This document shows positions 43,726 to 55,520 of a stretch of 64,000 nucleotides of DNA, piece by piece. This DNA is from Bathymodiolus brooksi (Eukaryota; Mollusca; Bivalvia; Mytilida; Modiolidae), in contig OY804579.1 of assembly GCA_963680875.1 (NCBI GenBank), positions 77,799,095-77,863,094 on the forward strand. Direction: 5' to 3'. The position numbers were made by a program, and so were the translations under genes. The notes beneath the pieces are model-generated. The model searched no databases. It was not told the DNA's origin and saw only the letters and a program-made list of their open reading frames with translations. How positions within the stretch are numbered: position 1 is the stretch's first letter; every line of letters starts with the position of its first letter.

Positions 43726-44300
43726 TATACCCCCGCTCCCCTAAGGGGGAGGGTGGTATACTGTTTTACCTCTGTCCGTCTGTCCGTCCTTCCGTCCTTC
43801 CGTCCGTCCAAGATATTTTTCGTCGCATTTTTCTCAGTAACTGTTGATGGCAGAAATCTGATATTTGGTCACAAGCGTCATATAAGTATACCATATTGTG
43901 GGTAGCGTTTTTGGACCCGTCAGATTCCTACTTCCTGTTTGCCGACTTAGTTGGTTTTTATACACATTGAACATATATGCACATTTTTCGTCACATTTTT
44001 CTCAGCAACTATTGATGGCAGAAATCTGATATTTGGTCACAAGCTTCATATAGGTACCTCATATCGTGGGAAGCGTTTTTGGACCCATCAGATTCCTACT
44101 TCCTGTTTGCCGACTTTGTTGATTTTTATACACATTGAACATATATGCTAATTTTTCGTCGCATTTTTCTCAGGAACTATTGATGGCAGAAATCTGATAT
44201 TTGGTCACAAGCTTCATATAGGTACCCCATATCGTGGGAAGTGTTTTTTGACCCGTCAGAATCCTACTTCCTGTTTGCCGAAGAGCGGGGGTATCATAAG
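43726..44300. mobile_element. Element with inverted ends and three 168-bp internal repeats
   Basis: The ends are 'atacccccgctc' and 'gagcgggggtat'. A pyrimidine tract built on 'tgtccgtccttccg' follows the left end. Three units of 168 bases then follow, with 'tttttcgtcgcatttttctc' at 43816, 43984 and 44152, each carrying 'gatggcagaaatctgatatt' and 'ttcctacttcctgtttgccg'. No transposase is present. It is probably a non-autonomous transposon with internal repeats, class unknown. Confidence 0.7.
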
Positions 44301-44879
44301 TGAGCATTAGCTCGCAGTTCATCTTGTTTTTTCTCTAGCTAAAGCTGATTATAGATGAAGTGTAAGACTATAATTCTTGATTGTTTTAATGTCTACTTGT
44401 GAATTATTGATACAAGAATATTGTAATAATGCATTTCATCGTCCTATTTGAAACAAAGATGGCGTCCACGTAATGTTAAATCTCCGTAGAGAAAGTGAAA
44501 GACCTAGTCATTCATTCAAATTGTTAATGGAGAATGTAAAACATGGACCATATACCTTGTGATGGAATATAGTATTTGATTTTCTTTGCAAATGGGAAAG
44601 GAGTGGGCATATACAAAATACGTACCATCCCGGGGAATGATCCTAATATTGTAATTCTTACGATTTTTATCTTTCTTAGTTTTTTCTCCGGCCTACGCCC
44701 AAAAACTGCTTGATATCGCAATTACGAGCATGACATATAAATATTTAATTTCTGGGGATGACATTGCTATTTTTATAGATTAGTGATTTCGCAAAAACTG
44801 GAATTTACTGCAAGATTTCAAACATGCCATGATATTCTGACAGAAGGTAGAGAAATCTTGTACGTTTCAAAACATATAT
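44301..44879. other. Unannotated stretch
   Basis: No gene or repeat family is recognised. Confidence 0.4.
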
Positions 44880-45168
44880 GGGGCCCGGGTGGCTCAATGA
44901 GTTAGGTAGTTGGATTACCTAACAACTCATACAAGCCTATCACCAATACGGCGTGGGTTCGCGCTCGGTTTTGTAAATTACAAAAAAGGGTGCACTCGAC
45001 TCGCAGCCGCAAGTGATAAAGTTTACCAGTTGCTTGCTCATGGTCGGTGGTTCTCTCCGGGTAATCCGGCTTCCTCCATCATTAAAACTGGTCGCCATAA
45101 TATAGCTGAAATATTGCTGAAAGTGGCGTTAAACACAATAAATCATATCAAATCAAATCAAAAAATAT
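44880..45168 (+). mobile_element. SINE family S3, full length
   Basis: Head 'ggcccgggtggctcaatgag', B-box-like 'gtgggttcgcgctcgg', the shared S2/S3 body, the end 'gtggcgttaaacacaataaa' and an (AAATC)n tail. This is the most complete S3 copy. Confidence 0.9.
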
Positions 45169-45438
45169 ATAGTGATAAAAGGTGAGACCTCAGACAAAAT
45201 GACCACATATGGATAAAAGTGTAAATATTACTTATCAATAAAATATGTTTAAATCAAGATATGGTAAAAATACCTACAAATGTTAGTAGAAAAATCTATA
45301 AGAAATTAATAAGTGTTTTTGCATCTACAATACTGGTACCTTAGTTATCCAGTCAAGCTTAGTGACCTTACGTAAATAATATAACACCAAGCTACTCAGA
45401 AGTAGGTTACATTGATCTATACAAGTCAAATAGTAATC

Positions 45439-45640
45439 TGGGCCGTCGTGATCGTGTGGTAGTTGGACTTACAACTGCATATGCAATCAGTGCGCTCGAT
45501 ACAACATTATGTGATAAAGTTTGTCAGTTACTTACGACAGGTCGGTGGTTTTCTCCGTGCACTCCGGTTTCCTCCACCAATAAAACTTACCTTAACGGTA
45601 TAACTGGAATATTGTTGAAAAACTCCATAACCATAACCTT
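45439..45640 (+). mobile_element. SINE family S2 with internal deletion
   Basis: Head 'gccgtcgtgatcgtgtggta' is present. The B-box part is deleted. The body resumes at 'cgatacaacattatgtgata' and the 3' end lacks 'agtggcgttaaaca'. Confidence 0.85.
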
Positions 45641-46039
45641 CCATATATTGACTTTTTTTCTCTGACATTGCATATTATGATAGAATGATATTAAAAACAA
45701 TATAAAATAATGAGGTTTAATTGATATCAGATTGTATAATCATGTGTCAGACATATCGATATTGCGTGGGCGAAGCAATTCCTGTATTCATTGTATCTGT
45801 TATCCTGGATGGAATTATAAAATATATTTTATATGCTGAGAATACTTATGTCTGGAACGTCTCAAAGGTGTTTGAAGACTGTCGGACTTGTCAATTGCTT
45901 TTTATTTCTTATTAGTCATATCTAATTCAAATCCAATCCCGTTGTCTCAGGAGATAACAGTCAATAATATTATTGTCATACTAGGTGGCCAGAATTTCTG
46001 GAAAGCTTTACTGGTTTATGTCATATATTATTATGATGA

Positions 46040-46215
46040 TTGGAGCTATTTTCCATGAAAAATATGTCGTCGATAATGTTTTGTATCGACCTAAATAATT
46101 TTTTCAATACAATTATGGGGAAATATTATGAAAACATGAGTTGAGGCAATATTCCATAAAAAATATGGCGTCAATAATGATTTCTATCAACCTAAATAAA
46201 TTTAGCAATAGAATG
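46040..46215. repeat. ~105-bp tandem duplication
   Basis: Two diverged copies carry 'ttccatgaaaaatatg' / 'ttccataaaaaatatg', then 'atcgacctaaataa' / 'atcaacctaaataa', then 'caatacaat' / 'caatagaat'. Confidence 0.75.
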
Positions 46216-46225
46216 TAAAGGACAA

Positions 46226-49200
46226 CCATGGTCATGATTGTATGGTAATTGGATTTACCACTGCTTATTATTATTATGCAATCGGTGCCTATTACCACTA
46301 AAATAGCGAGTTCGAATCCTGTTCATGGCGAGATGCACTCGATACAACTTTATGTGATAAAGTTTGTCAATGACTTGCGGCAGGTAGGTGGTTTTCTCTA
46401 TACAACTTTATGTGATAAAGTTTGTCAATGACTTGCGGCAGGTAGGCGGTTTTCTCTATACAACTTTATGTGATAAAGTTTGTCAATGACTTGCGGCAGG
46501 TAGGTGATTTTCTCTATACAACATTATGTGATAAAGTTTGTCAATGACTTGCGGCAGGTAGGTGGTTTTCTCTATACAACTTTATGTGATAAAGTTTGTC
46601 AATGACTTGCGGCAGGTAGGTGGTTTTCTCTATACAACTTTATGTGATAAAGTTTGCCAATGACTTGCGGCAGGTAGGTGGTTTTCTCTATACAACTTTA
46701 TGTGATAAAGTTTGTCAATGACTTGCGGCAGGTAGGTGGTTTTCTCTATACAACATTATGTGATAAAGTTTGTCAATGACTTGCGGCAGGTAGGTGGTTT
46801 TCTCTATACAACATTATGTGATAAAGTTTGTCAATGACTTGCGGCAGGTAGGTGGTTTTCTCTATACAACATTATGTGATAAAGTTTGTCAATGACTTGC
46901 GGCAGGTAGCTGGTTTTCTCTATACAACTTTATGTGATAAAGTTTGTCAATGACTTGCGGCAGGTAGGTGGTTTTCTCTATACAACTTTATGTGATAAAG
47001 TTTGTCAATGACTTGCGGCAGGTAGGTGGTTTTCTCTATACAACTTTATGTGATAAAGTTTGTCAATGACTTGCGGCAGGTAGGTGGTTTTCTCTATACA
47101 ACTTTATGTGATAAAGTTTGTCAATGACTTGCGGCAGGTAGGTGGTTTTCTCTATACAACATTATGTGATAAAGTTTGTCAATGACTTGCGGCAGGTAGG
47201 TGGTTTTCTCTATACAACATTATGTGATAAAGTTTGTCAATGACTTGCGGCAGGTCGGTGGTTTTCTCTATACAACATTATGTGATAAAGTTTGTCAATG
47301 ACTTGCGGCAGGTCGGTGGTTTTCTCTATACAACATTATGTGATAAAGTTTGTCAATGACTTGCGGCAGGTAGGTGGTTTTCTCTATACAACTTTATGTG
47401 ATAAAGTTTGTCAATGACTTGCGGCAGGTAGGTGGTTTTCTCTATACAACTTTATGTGATAAAGTTTGTCAATGACTTGCGGCAGGTAGGTGGTTTTCTC
47501 TATACAACATTATGTGATAAAGTTTGTCAATGACTTGCGGCAGATAGGTGGTTTTCTCTATACAACATTATGTGATAAAGTTTGTCAATGACTTGCGGCA
47601 GGTCGGTGGTTTTCTCTATACAACTTTATGTGATAAAGTTTGTCAATGACTTGCGGCAGGTAGGTGGTTTTCTCTATACAACATTATGTGATAAAGTTTG
47701 TCAATGACTTGCGGCAGGTAGGTGGTTTTCTCTATACAACTTTATGTGATAAAGTTTGTCAATGACTTGCGGCAGGTAGGTGGTTTTCTCTATACAACTT
47801 TATGTGATAAAGTTTGTCAATGACTTGCGGCAGGTAGGTGGTTTTCTCTATACAACATTATGTGATAAAGTTTGTCAATGACTTGCGGCAGGTAGGTGGT
47901 TTTCTCTATACAACATTATGTGATAAAGTTTGTCAATGACTTGCGGCAGGTAGGTGGTTTTCTCTATACAACATTATGTGATAAAGTTTGTCAATGACTT
48001 GCGGCAGGTAGGTGGTTTTCTCTATACAACATTATGTGATAAAGTTTGTCAATGACTTGCGGCAGGTAGGTGGTTTTCTCTATACAACTTTATGTGATAA
48101 AGTTTGTCAATGACTTGCGGCAGATAGGTGGTTTTCTCTATACAACTTTATGTGATAAAGTTTGTCAATGACTTGCGGCAGGTAGGTGGATTTCTCTATA
48201 CAACTTTATGTGATAAAGTTTGTCAATGACTTGCGGCAGGTAGGTGGTTTTCTCTATACAACTTTATGTGATAAAGTTTGTCAATGACTTGCGGCAGGTA
48301 GGTGGTTTTCTCTATACAACATTATGTGATAAAGTTTGTCAGTGACTTGCGGCAGGTAGGTGGTTTTCTCTATACAACATTATGTGATAAAGTTTGTCAG
48401 TGACTTGCGGCAGGTAGGTGGTTTTCTCTATACAACATTATGTGATAAAGTTTGTCAATGACTTGCGGCAGGTCGGTGGTTTTCTCTATACAACATTATG
48501 TGATAAAGTTTGTCAATGACTTGCGGCAGGTAGGTGGTTTTCTCTATACAACATTATGTGATAAAGTTTGTCAATGACTTGCGGCAGGTAGGTGGTTTTC
48601 TCTATACAACTTTATGTGATAAAGTTTGTCAATGACTTGCGGCAGGTAGGTGGTTTTCTCTATACAACTTTATGTGATAAAGTTTGTCAATGACTTGCGG
48701 CAGGTAGGTGGTTTTCTCTATACAACATTATGTGATAAAGTTTGTCAGTGACTTGCGGCAGGTAGGTGGTTTTCTCTATACAACATTATGTGATAAAGTT
48801 TGTCAATGACTTGCGGCAGGTAGGTGGTTTTCTCTATACAACATTATGTGATAAAGTTTGTCAATGACTTGCGGCAGGTAGGTGGTTTTCTCTATACAAC
48901 ATTATGTGATAAAGTTTGTCAATGACTTGCGGCAGGTAGGTGGTTTTCTCTATACAACTTTATGTGATAAAGTTTGTCAATGACTTGCGGCAGGTAGGTG
49001 GTTTTCTCTATACAACTTTATGTGATAAAGTTTGTCAATGACTTGCGGCAGGTAGGTGGTTTTCTCTATACAACTTTATGTGATAAAGTTTGTCAGTGAC
49101 TTGCGGCAGGTAGGTGGTTTTCTCTATACAACTTTATGTGATAAAGTTTGTCAGTGACTTGCGGCAGGTAGGTGGTTTTCTCTATACAACATTATGTGAT

Positions 49201-50208
49201 AAAGTTTGTCAATGACTTGCGGCAGGTAGGTGGTTTTCTCTATACAACTTTATGTGATAAAGTTTGCCAATGACTTGCGGCAGGTAGGTGGTTTTCTCTA
49301 TACAACTTTATGTGATAAAGTTTGTCAATGACTTGCGGCAGGTAGGTGGTTTTCTCTATACAACTTTATGTGATAAAGTTTGTCAATGACTTGCGGCAGG
49401 TAGGTGGTTTTCTCTATACAACTTTATGTGATAAAGTTTGTCAATGACTTGCGGCAGGTAGGTGGTTTTCTCTATACAACATTATGTGATAAAGTTTGTC
49501 AGTGACTTGCGGCAGGTAGGTGGTTTTCTCTATACAACATTATGTGATAAAGTTTGTCAGTGACTTGCGGCAGGTAGGTGGTTTTCTCTATACAACATTA
49601 TGTGATAAAGTTTGTCAGTGACTTGCGGCAGGTAGGTGGTTTTCTCTATACAACATTATGTGATAAAGTTTTCAATGACTTGCGGCAGGTAGGTGGTTTT
49701 CTCTATACAACATTATGTGATAAAGTTTGTCAGTGACTTGCGGCAGGTAGGTGGTTTTCTCTATACAACATTATGTGATAAAGTTTGTCAGTGACTTGCG
49801 GCAGGTAGGTGGTTTTCTCTATACAACATTATGTGATAAAGTTTGTCAATGACTTGCGGCAGGTAGGTGGTTTTCTCTATACAACATTATGTGATAAAGT
49901 TTGTCAATGACTTGCGGCAGGTAGGTGGTTTTCTCTATACAACATTATATGATAAAGTTTGTCAGTGACTTGCGGCAGGTAGGTGGTTTTCTCTAAACAA
50001 CATTATGTGATAAAGTTTGTCAGTGACTTGCGGCAGGTATGTGGTTTTCTCTATACAACATTATGTGATAAAGTTTGTCAGTGACTTGCGGCAGGTAGGT
50101 GGTTTTCTCCTGTACTCCGGTTTTCCCCACCAATAAAACTCTCCGCCTCGATATAACTGACATATTGTTGAAAGTGGCGTTAAACACCATAACCCTAACA
50201 CCCTAACT
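46226..50208 (+). mobile_element. SINE family S2 expanded into a 3.8-kb satellite
   Basis: An S2 head occupies 46226-46340 (diverged, with B box 'gagttcgaatcc' intact). The S2 3' end occupies about 50103-50208 ('accaataaaact', 'gtggcgttaaacaccataac', then CCCTAA-like repeats). Between them one internal segment of the SINE is repeated about 65 times, so the whole is one SINE with a satellite in its middle. Confidence 0.93.
46341..50102 (+). repeat. 58-bp satellite derived from SINE S2, about 65 copies
   Basis: The unit is 'ggtaggtggttttctctata', 'caacattatgtgataaagtt', 'tgtcaatgacttgcggca'. The period is 58 (46383 to 46441). Variants are acatt/acttt, caatg/cagtg and taggt/tcggt. The SINE's own form has cagtg and tcggt. 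The cagtg variant becomes common only toward the right end, whereas the left is almost all caatg. One unit near 49670 is two bases short. Confidence 0.96.
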
Positions 50209-50699
50209 CATTAAAAAGTAATGTGAAAAAAAAAACCATGTCGTGCGAAATTCATTTAACTATGTTGAAATAAATATCTCCACTCCGACCATTGAACAAT
50301 GCACCAGGTTCAAATACTTATTTCATTCATCACGCAAAATAAAAAATAAAAAGATATGTGTTTTAGGGATATTATGTGTATCACGCAATCTTAACATCTG
50401 TCTGACGCTAACAAGTCCCCAGGTATAAAATCGTCTCAAGAATCAATGATGGAAAATAATTCACCAATCAATTATCGTTCCTATTTGTGTTCTGGTGATT
50501 ATTTGGTCTTATCGTACGGTATGACTTTGTAAGTATTTTTGACCTAAATATTGTACTAAATCAGTGTGCCACTATGTATCACATGAAATCAAAGATTAAA
50601 TGTGATCTATTTAACGCCCCTTTTCTGTCTTTTTGTTCTTTTGATAACTTTAACTCTAGCTCACTTGGCTGTCTGTCGTGTGATGTATTTATTACATCA
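50209..50699. other. Unannotated stretch
   Basis: No gene or repeat family is recognised. Confidence 0.4.
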
Positions 50700-50990
50700 C
50701 ATGTCGTCCATCTGTATACTGTTTAACATTTTGATCTTCTTCTGCATAACTGTTCAACCAAGCTGAGCCATTTGTAGGGATATTCATTTGGAAGAGGAGA
50801 TTCAGGTTTGTTCAAATGAAGTTGATCCTCCGCGGGGAAGGGTGATCTGGGGTATAGAAAGGGAAATTAAATATATCTTTAAAGGCTACATTGGACTATA
50901 TTCTTGAGCAGATTTCTCAAGAATCTGGAATGGAAATGCAGTTCATTTAGTATGAAATAATCCCAGTGCCTTCATAATTTGTATATATAT
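50700..50990 (+). repeat. Dispersed repeat, headless copy
   Basis: 'tcaaccaagctgagcca', 'ttggaagaggagattcag', 'aaatgaagttgatcctcc' correspond to the body of the repeat at 37270-37690. A small stem 'ttcttgag' / 'ctcaagaa' lies at about 50901-50923. Confidence 0.55.
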
Positions 50991-52592
50991 GTATTAAAAC
51001 AACGGCGTGTCGAGCATAATAATTACATTACTGTTACCTTGACATTAGGTGTGGGAGTTAAATAATTAAATTTTAGTACCATGTATGTAGTCTAGGTCCA
51101 AACGTCTAGTCTAATTTTATTTGAGGGGTATATATCTGATACCGGAAGTGTAAAAATATTGAATTCATATGGTAATTATCCTGGAGGACTCTCAGATCTA
51201 TTACGTTTTGAAAAGTGCCATACATTTCTGTAACCAAAAGAACAATAGCTGTGACATGGAACAATTGGATTTCAAACTATTTGAATTCCATGTTTGGTGA
51301 ATTCGAATATTCGTAAAGACTCGGATCTATTGTTTTGATGTTGTTTTTAAAGTACCTCGTAACCATACATTTCTGGAACGATTTGTATTTGTTTTGTAGA
51401 TCTGTTGTCCTTTTTCTGTTGGTCATTGTATTGACTGTTCTTTTTCGATTTACGGTTTCTGTATCTTCAAACTTTGCTTAATCCAATTGTAATGAAATTG
51501 AAAGGTTTTTCATCAATGTGTAATGTAGAAATTCATAAAAACTTAAGAAAACAAATGTCAGTCTACTTGAAAGAAATGTTAAGATGTTATATATAGTCTT
51601 ACGCAATTCTAGAATCACCTTCATCAAGTACGACCATAGTCAATAGATTGAAAAGTCTAATAATTTAAACGTCTTTAGTACTCACATCTATTAGCTATTT
51701 AATCCAATTAATCTGTTGATATACTCCTTTGCTTTAAAACAAGCATACATTGTCCTACATACTATTTTTGTTAGCATCGAACACTAAGATATATTGAGTA
51801 TTTATTAGTAATTGTGTAATTGTTGACAGCCTTGCATGTTGTTTTCTGCAATAACATCTTGTTTTCATGTCATGTACGTGTGTCCTGTCTTGCCAAACAT
51901 CTTGATTGAAAAAATAGTTTGTCACCTGTCGTTCATATTTTTGAAATCTAGTACTCTTAGGTAATATAAATACATGATGGGGATTCTGGTAAGGGTTATT
52001 GGTATTTAATAAATTTTAGTAATAACATGACTACCAAACAACACGTGGGAGAAAAATACAGACAGTTATAGTAACATTACTGATAAAAACCCACAACCTT
52101 TGATGAGTGGCTGGAAACAACACATCATGGCGCGAACTCGAGCAAGTGGTGGTATGCTTGTTGTCAGAGATCATATGAAAATAATAACCTCTTATGTCGA
52201 TAACAACTTAATAGTTACCATGATATAGAATTCAATGGAGATATTCACTAAGACACAATATTGAAAGAATGTCATAAGAACAACAAGCCATTATCACTAT
52301 GTTCAAAGTGTGAATCGTATACCAACGGTTATGATTCCTTTCTTAGATGAAAGTGTGAGCAATACTAGACTAGAAATCATGCTGTATGGTGAACTTGTTG
52401 ACGTACATTTGTATTGAGGTAAATCATTTGTTTTCTTATTCTAATTAAATGTATTTCTCATTCATATAATGTAATTCTTACCATCTAATTACAATTAACT
52501 TAATGATACACTGATATTTAACAACATATTGCTTAGGGGTCATGTTAAACCGTCCATTCATCTTTTATCATCCAATCATATCACACAGTTAT
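50991..52592. other. Mostly unannotated, with an 'R-dim' fragment
   Basis: Positions 51405-51476, read on the minus strand ('aaagtttgaagatacagaaa', 'caacagaaaaaggacaa'), are a third copy of the repeat at 33379 and 38686. Otherwise no gene or repeat is recognised. Confidence 0.45.
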
Positions 52593-53359
52593 CAGGGGCG
52601 GATCCAGGATTTGTGGTTAGGGGGGGCGTGAGTAGGCGAGGGGTCTGGGGAACCCTTAAGGTCCCCAGCTGGTCCAGGGCATAACCCTGGTAGGGGGTCC
52701 AGGGGGGCAAAGCCCCCCCTGAAGCTCTAGGGATTTTAGCTATAGGAATTACAAACACTTATTTGAACGACAATTTTGAACCAACCACACCATTTTTATC
52801 AGACCAAAAAAACTTGATTTTGAGTCTTAATTTTGTCGGATAATTATTAACAGTATATTTTTGTCAGATTATAAGAACCTAAAGTAAAACTTTTTTTGAA
52901 CAACCGTGATGCGAATTGTTCAACTCATGACTGATCGATCACGATATTTTAACCCTTCAAAGAACTATTGGGTTAGTTTTAACGCATTCCTCTTTTCACG
53001 AATTGGTCTGTGCTTTCGGTGCTTGTCCTTTCGGGTGGTTCTAGTTAATACTGCCCGTCCGGATGGAGCTTTTCTTTTCGTCGTTTGATTTATTCATTGA
53101 AAACATATGATTCGACCGTTCTTGTTTATAGACAAACAAAAGCGGAAATTGTCGGCGAATCCATATATGAATCAACGAACACACCCAACGTGTATTTACA
53201 ATGTGTAGGAATATATTACTACAGGTCACGAGTTAACCATTCATGAAAAAGTTGTTTGTTGAACTGCTTAATTAACGTTGTATAACATATGCTTTGCGAA
53301 TTTTAGGGGGGGGGGGGGGGGGCGCACGCCCCTCACGCCCCCCTCTAAATCCGCCTCTG
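52593..53359. mobile_element. MITE with CAGGGGCGGAT-type ends
   Basis: The element is 767 bp. The left end 'caggggcggatccaggattt' and right end 'aaatccgcctctg' are inverted repeats of a type very common in animal genomes and usually attributed to hAT MITEs. The flanks carry a 5-base direct repeat 'gttat' (52588-52592 and 53360-53364). The left end is G-rich ('ggggggcaaagccccccc' is itself palindromic) and a 17-base G tract lies at 53306-53322. No transposase is present. Confidence 0.75.
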
Positions 53360-53380
53360 GTTATATATATATATATATGT

Positions 53381-53541
53381 AATCAGTAAATGTGTATAAA
53401 ATTCTCTAAAAGTTTCAGTAATTTCATATAATTACTGCTAAAAATTAGTAATTTCACGTAATTACTAAGCCCTTTAGGAATTACATGAAATACCAGAATT
53501 TTCAGTAATTTCATGAAATTCCTGATTACACACATTTACTC
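53381..53541. repeat. Cluster of short palindromes between inverted ends
   Basis: The ends are 'agtaaatgtgta' and 'tacacacatttact'. Inside are four ~20-base near-palindromes of the type 'cagtaatttcatgaaatt' or 'agtaatttcacgtaattact'. This looks like a small MITE built from repeated palindromic units. It begins 17 bases after the target duplication of the preceding MITE. Confidence 0.65.
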
Positions 53542-54129
53542 TAACATATATATAGAACATAACATATGAAAATGCTTTATTTTGATTGGATGGTTAGTGT
53601 TTACCATTTTTGAACAGTGTACGATTAATCTTGACAACGGGTGACTACACCTAGTGACGTCGGCTCAGGCTCTATACCTGACAAGACAACCAGAGTCGTC
53701 TTAACAGCATTCTAGCCCCCCCCCCCCCCCCGGTCAAAGCAGTGCACTGGGGCCCCTACCTACACAAACACTCGCAGAAATAAAACTGAAAATGTCGATA
53801 CAATTAAACATGTATTTATTGTAACTATTGGTTCTTTCAGCAAAATCAGTGCTTCAGCATTAAAAAACATGCCGTACACAACATACATAGATTAGCATGG
53901 GGCCCCTATGCTCGTGTCCCCACCTCGGGAAACTGTCCTGCATGCACATGTATATATCTTCTATTATATAATTCGTCTCAAATTTAATATTTTCAGAAAG
54001 TAATGATTTATTGAAAATACGACTTTAAACAGGAAAATAAATGTAAATCACACACACACAAAACCATAAGAACCAACTATGAAACACGCGATTCAAATAT
54101 ACCTCAGTATCTTCATTTAGGGTTTGGGT
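53542..54129. other. Unannotated stretch with a C tract
   Basis: A run of 16 C residues lies at 53716-53731. No gene is recognised. Confidence 0.4.
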
Positions 54130-54245
54130 TTTTCCTACATGTATTTGTAAAATGCACGTACATGGTGGGTTCTTCTTATATGTAAAATGCACGTGCATGT
54201 ACATATAGTGGGTTCTTCCTATTTGTAAAATGCACGTACATGGGA
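54130..54245. repeat. Short tandem repeat, three units
   Basis: 'tgtaaaatgcacgtacatg' recurs at 54146, 54181 and 54223, joined by 'gtgggttcttcct'-like text. Confidence 0.8.
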
Positions 54246-54547
54246 AAGGTATTGCATAATTCAGAATTCTGATTCTTTTTTATTAAGGATATATGTGGAC
54301 AGTTCAAGAACAAACAAAAAAAAATCACTGATACATTCCATGAGGAACAAAAATGACCGTCTAATCTTATGTATTCATAAATATGTGTTAAATTCACAGG
54401 TTATAAATGATGGACGGAATGAAATGTAAAGGAACAGTAGCTGCGTTTGCCGACTATGTCCAGTATAGTCCGACTCTATGATACCGCGGGTTCTACAATA
54501 CCGTGTATTCACGTGCTACTGATTTCAACCAATCGTCGCCGCCATTT

Positions 54548-55505
54548 TTAAAATTTAGCTACCACGGTATCATATGACCCCGATATACTACTTGGGGTTC
54601 CAGGTGACAAAAGTCTTTTTCGCTTAGGAGTGGACCCTTTTAGTGGTGTACATTTATGTTTTCTCCCACTTTGTTGCGAAGATTCATATAAATCATTTAA
54701 AATTTCAGGCGGGAGTTTTCTACATAATTGAGAGAGAAAAAATTGTGTCTGCGAAGTTTTGATCTGTGAAGCCAAAGGGAACTCTTGTTCTTTGTCATTT
54801 GCCACTATATTTGCTATCACTACCTACAATATGGTATATTTTAGAATTATATAAATAACTCTGAATATACATAAAGTATTAATTGTATTTTATCGGTAAT
54901 TACGAGATATCAGGATTGCAAATGAAATTTGCACCACCACCGATAAGACTTCCACAACCGCCACCGAATGACCTCCATTTCTTTTGGCTGAATCGCGTCG
55001 ATTTACGATACTACTGGTCATTTAATTCACTTTTGCCGAAGAATAATATCGAATACATTCAAACAGGACCCCCTTTTCATACAATAAATGCCGACGTATT
55101 TTCAAAACATAAACTTTTGTAACCTGACACGCAAAACTGACGTGGTCATCCGACTTTACCACGAAGTGTTTGGAAACACTAGGACTTATTTTGTGAAGAG
55201 AAATCATTTATCAGTTGCCAAAATGATTTTAGAGTTCCGTCTGAAATGTTTCATAATGTAAAACTTAATAAGTTATGAAATAATATCGACTGACCTAGAA
55301 AGTGGATAGAATTCTCCGCTTCAAAACCGTCACCGGATGGAACCGGAAGCACCTCCGCACCGCCACCGCTCGAGAGGTGTTGTATGTGGTGAATAATGAC
55401 TAAATAATTTCTATAAAGTCCATGTTTCGCTACACATGACATTTGTGACGGATTCAGTTTCTTGCAATATATATACATATAATGCACTAATTCATTTCCA
55501 TTCAT
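54548..55505 (-). CDS. Possible two-exon gene, unknown product
   Basis: I do not recognise this protein. A first exon (55505 down to 55295, ATG at 55505) ends at CTAG followed by a GTCAGT donor. A second exon (54819 down to 54548) follows an acceptor 'ttgtaggtag'. Joining them keeps the frame and gives 160 residues. Features are a Gly-rich SSGGGAEVLPVPSGDG near residue 50, then a polar segment with QLCRKLPPEILNDLYESS, and a basic Ser/Thr-Pro-rich end with PKRKRLL, which could be a nuclear localisation signal. Both exons are GC-richer than their surroundings, and a possible AATAAA (minus strand) lies near 54285. Against it, the donor is weak, the intron (54820-55294) is short, and no homologue is known to me. 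The ATG may be internal and exons may lie further upstream. Confidence 0.3.
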
Positions 55506-55520
55506 GGACGATACATTCAC

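Noticed and set aside
46341..50102. Possible CRISPR-like array of 58-bp units
   Set aside because: There are no spacers. The unit is a fragment of the flanking SINE.
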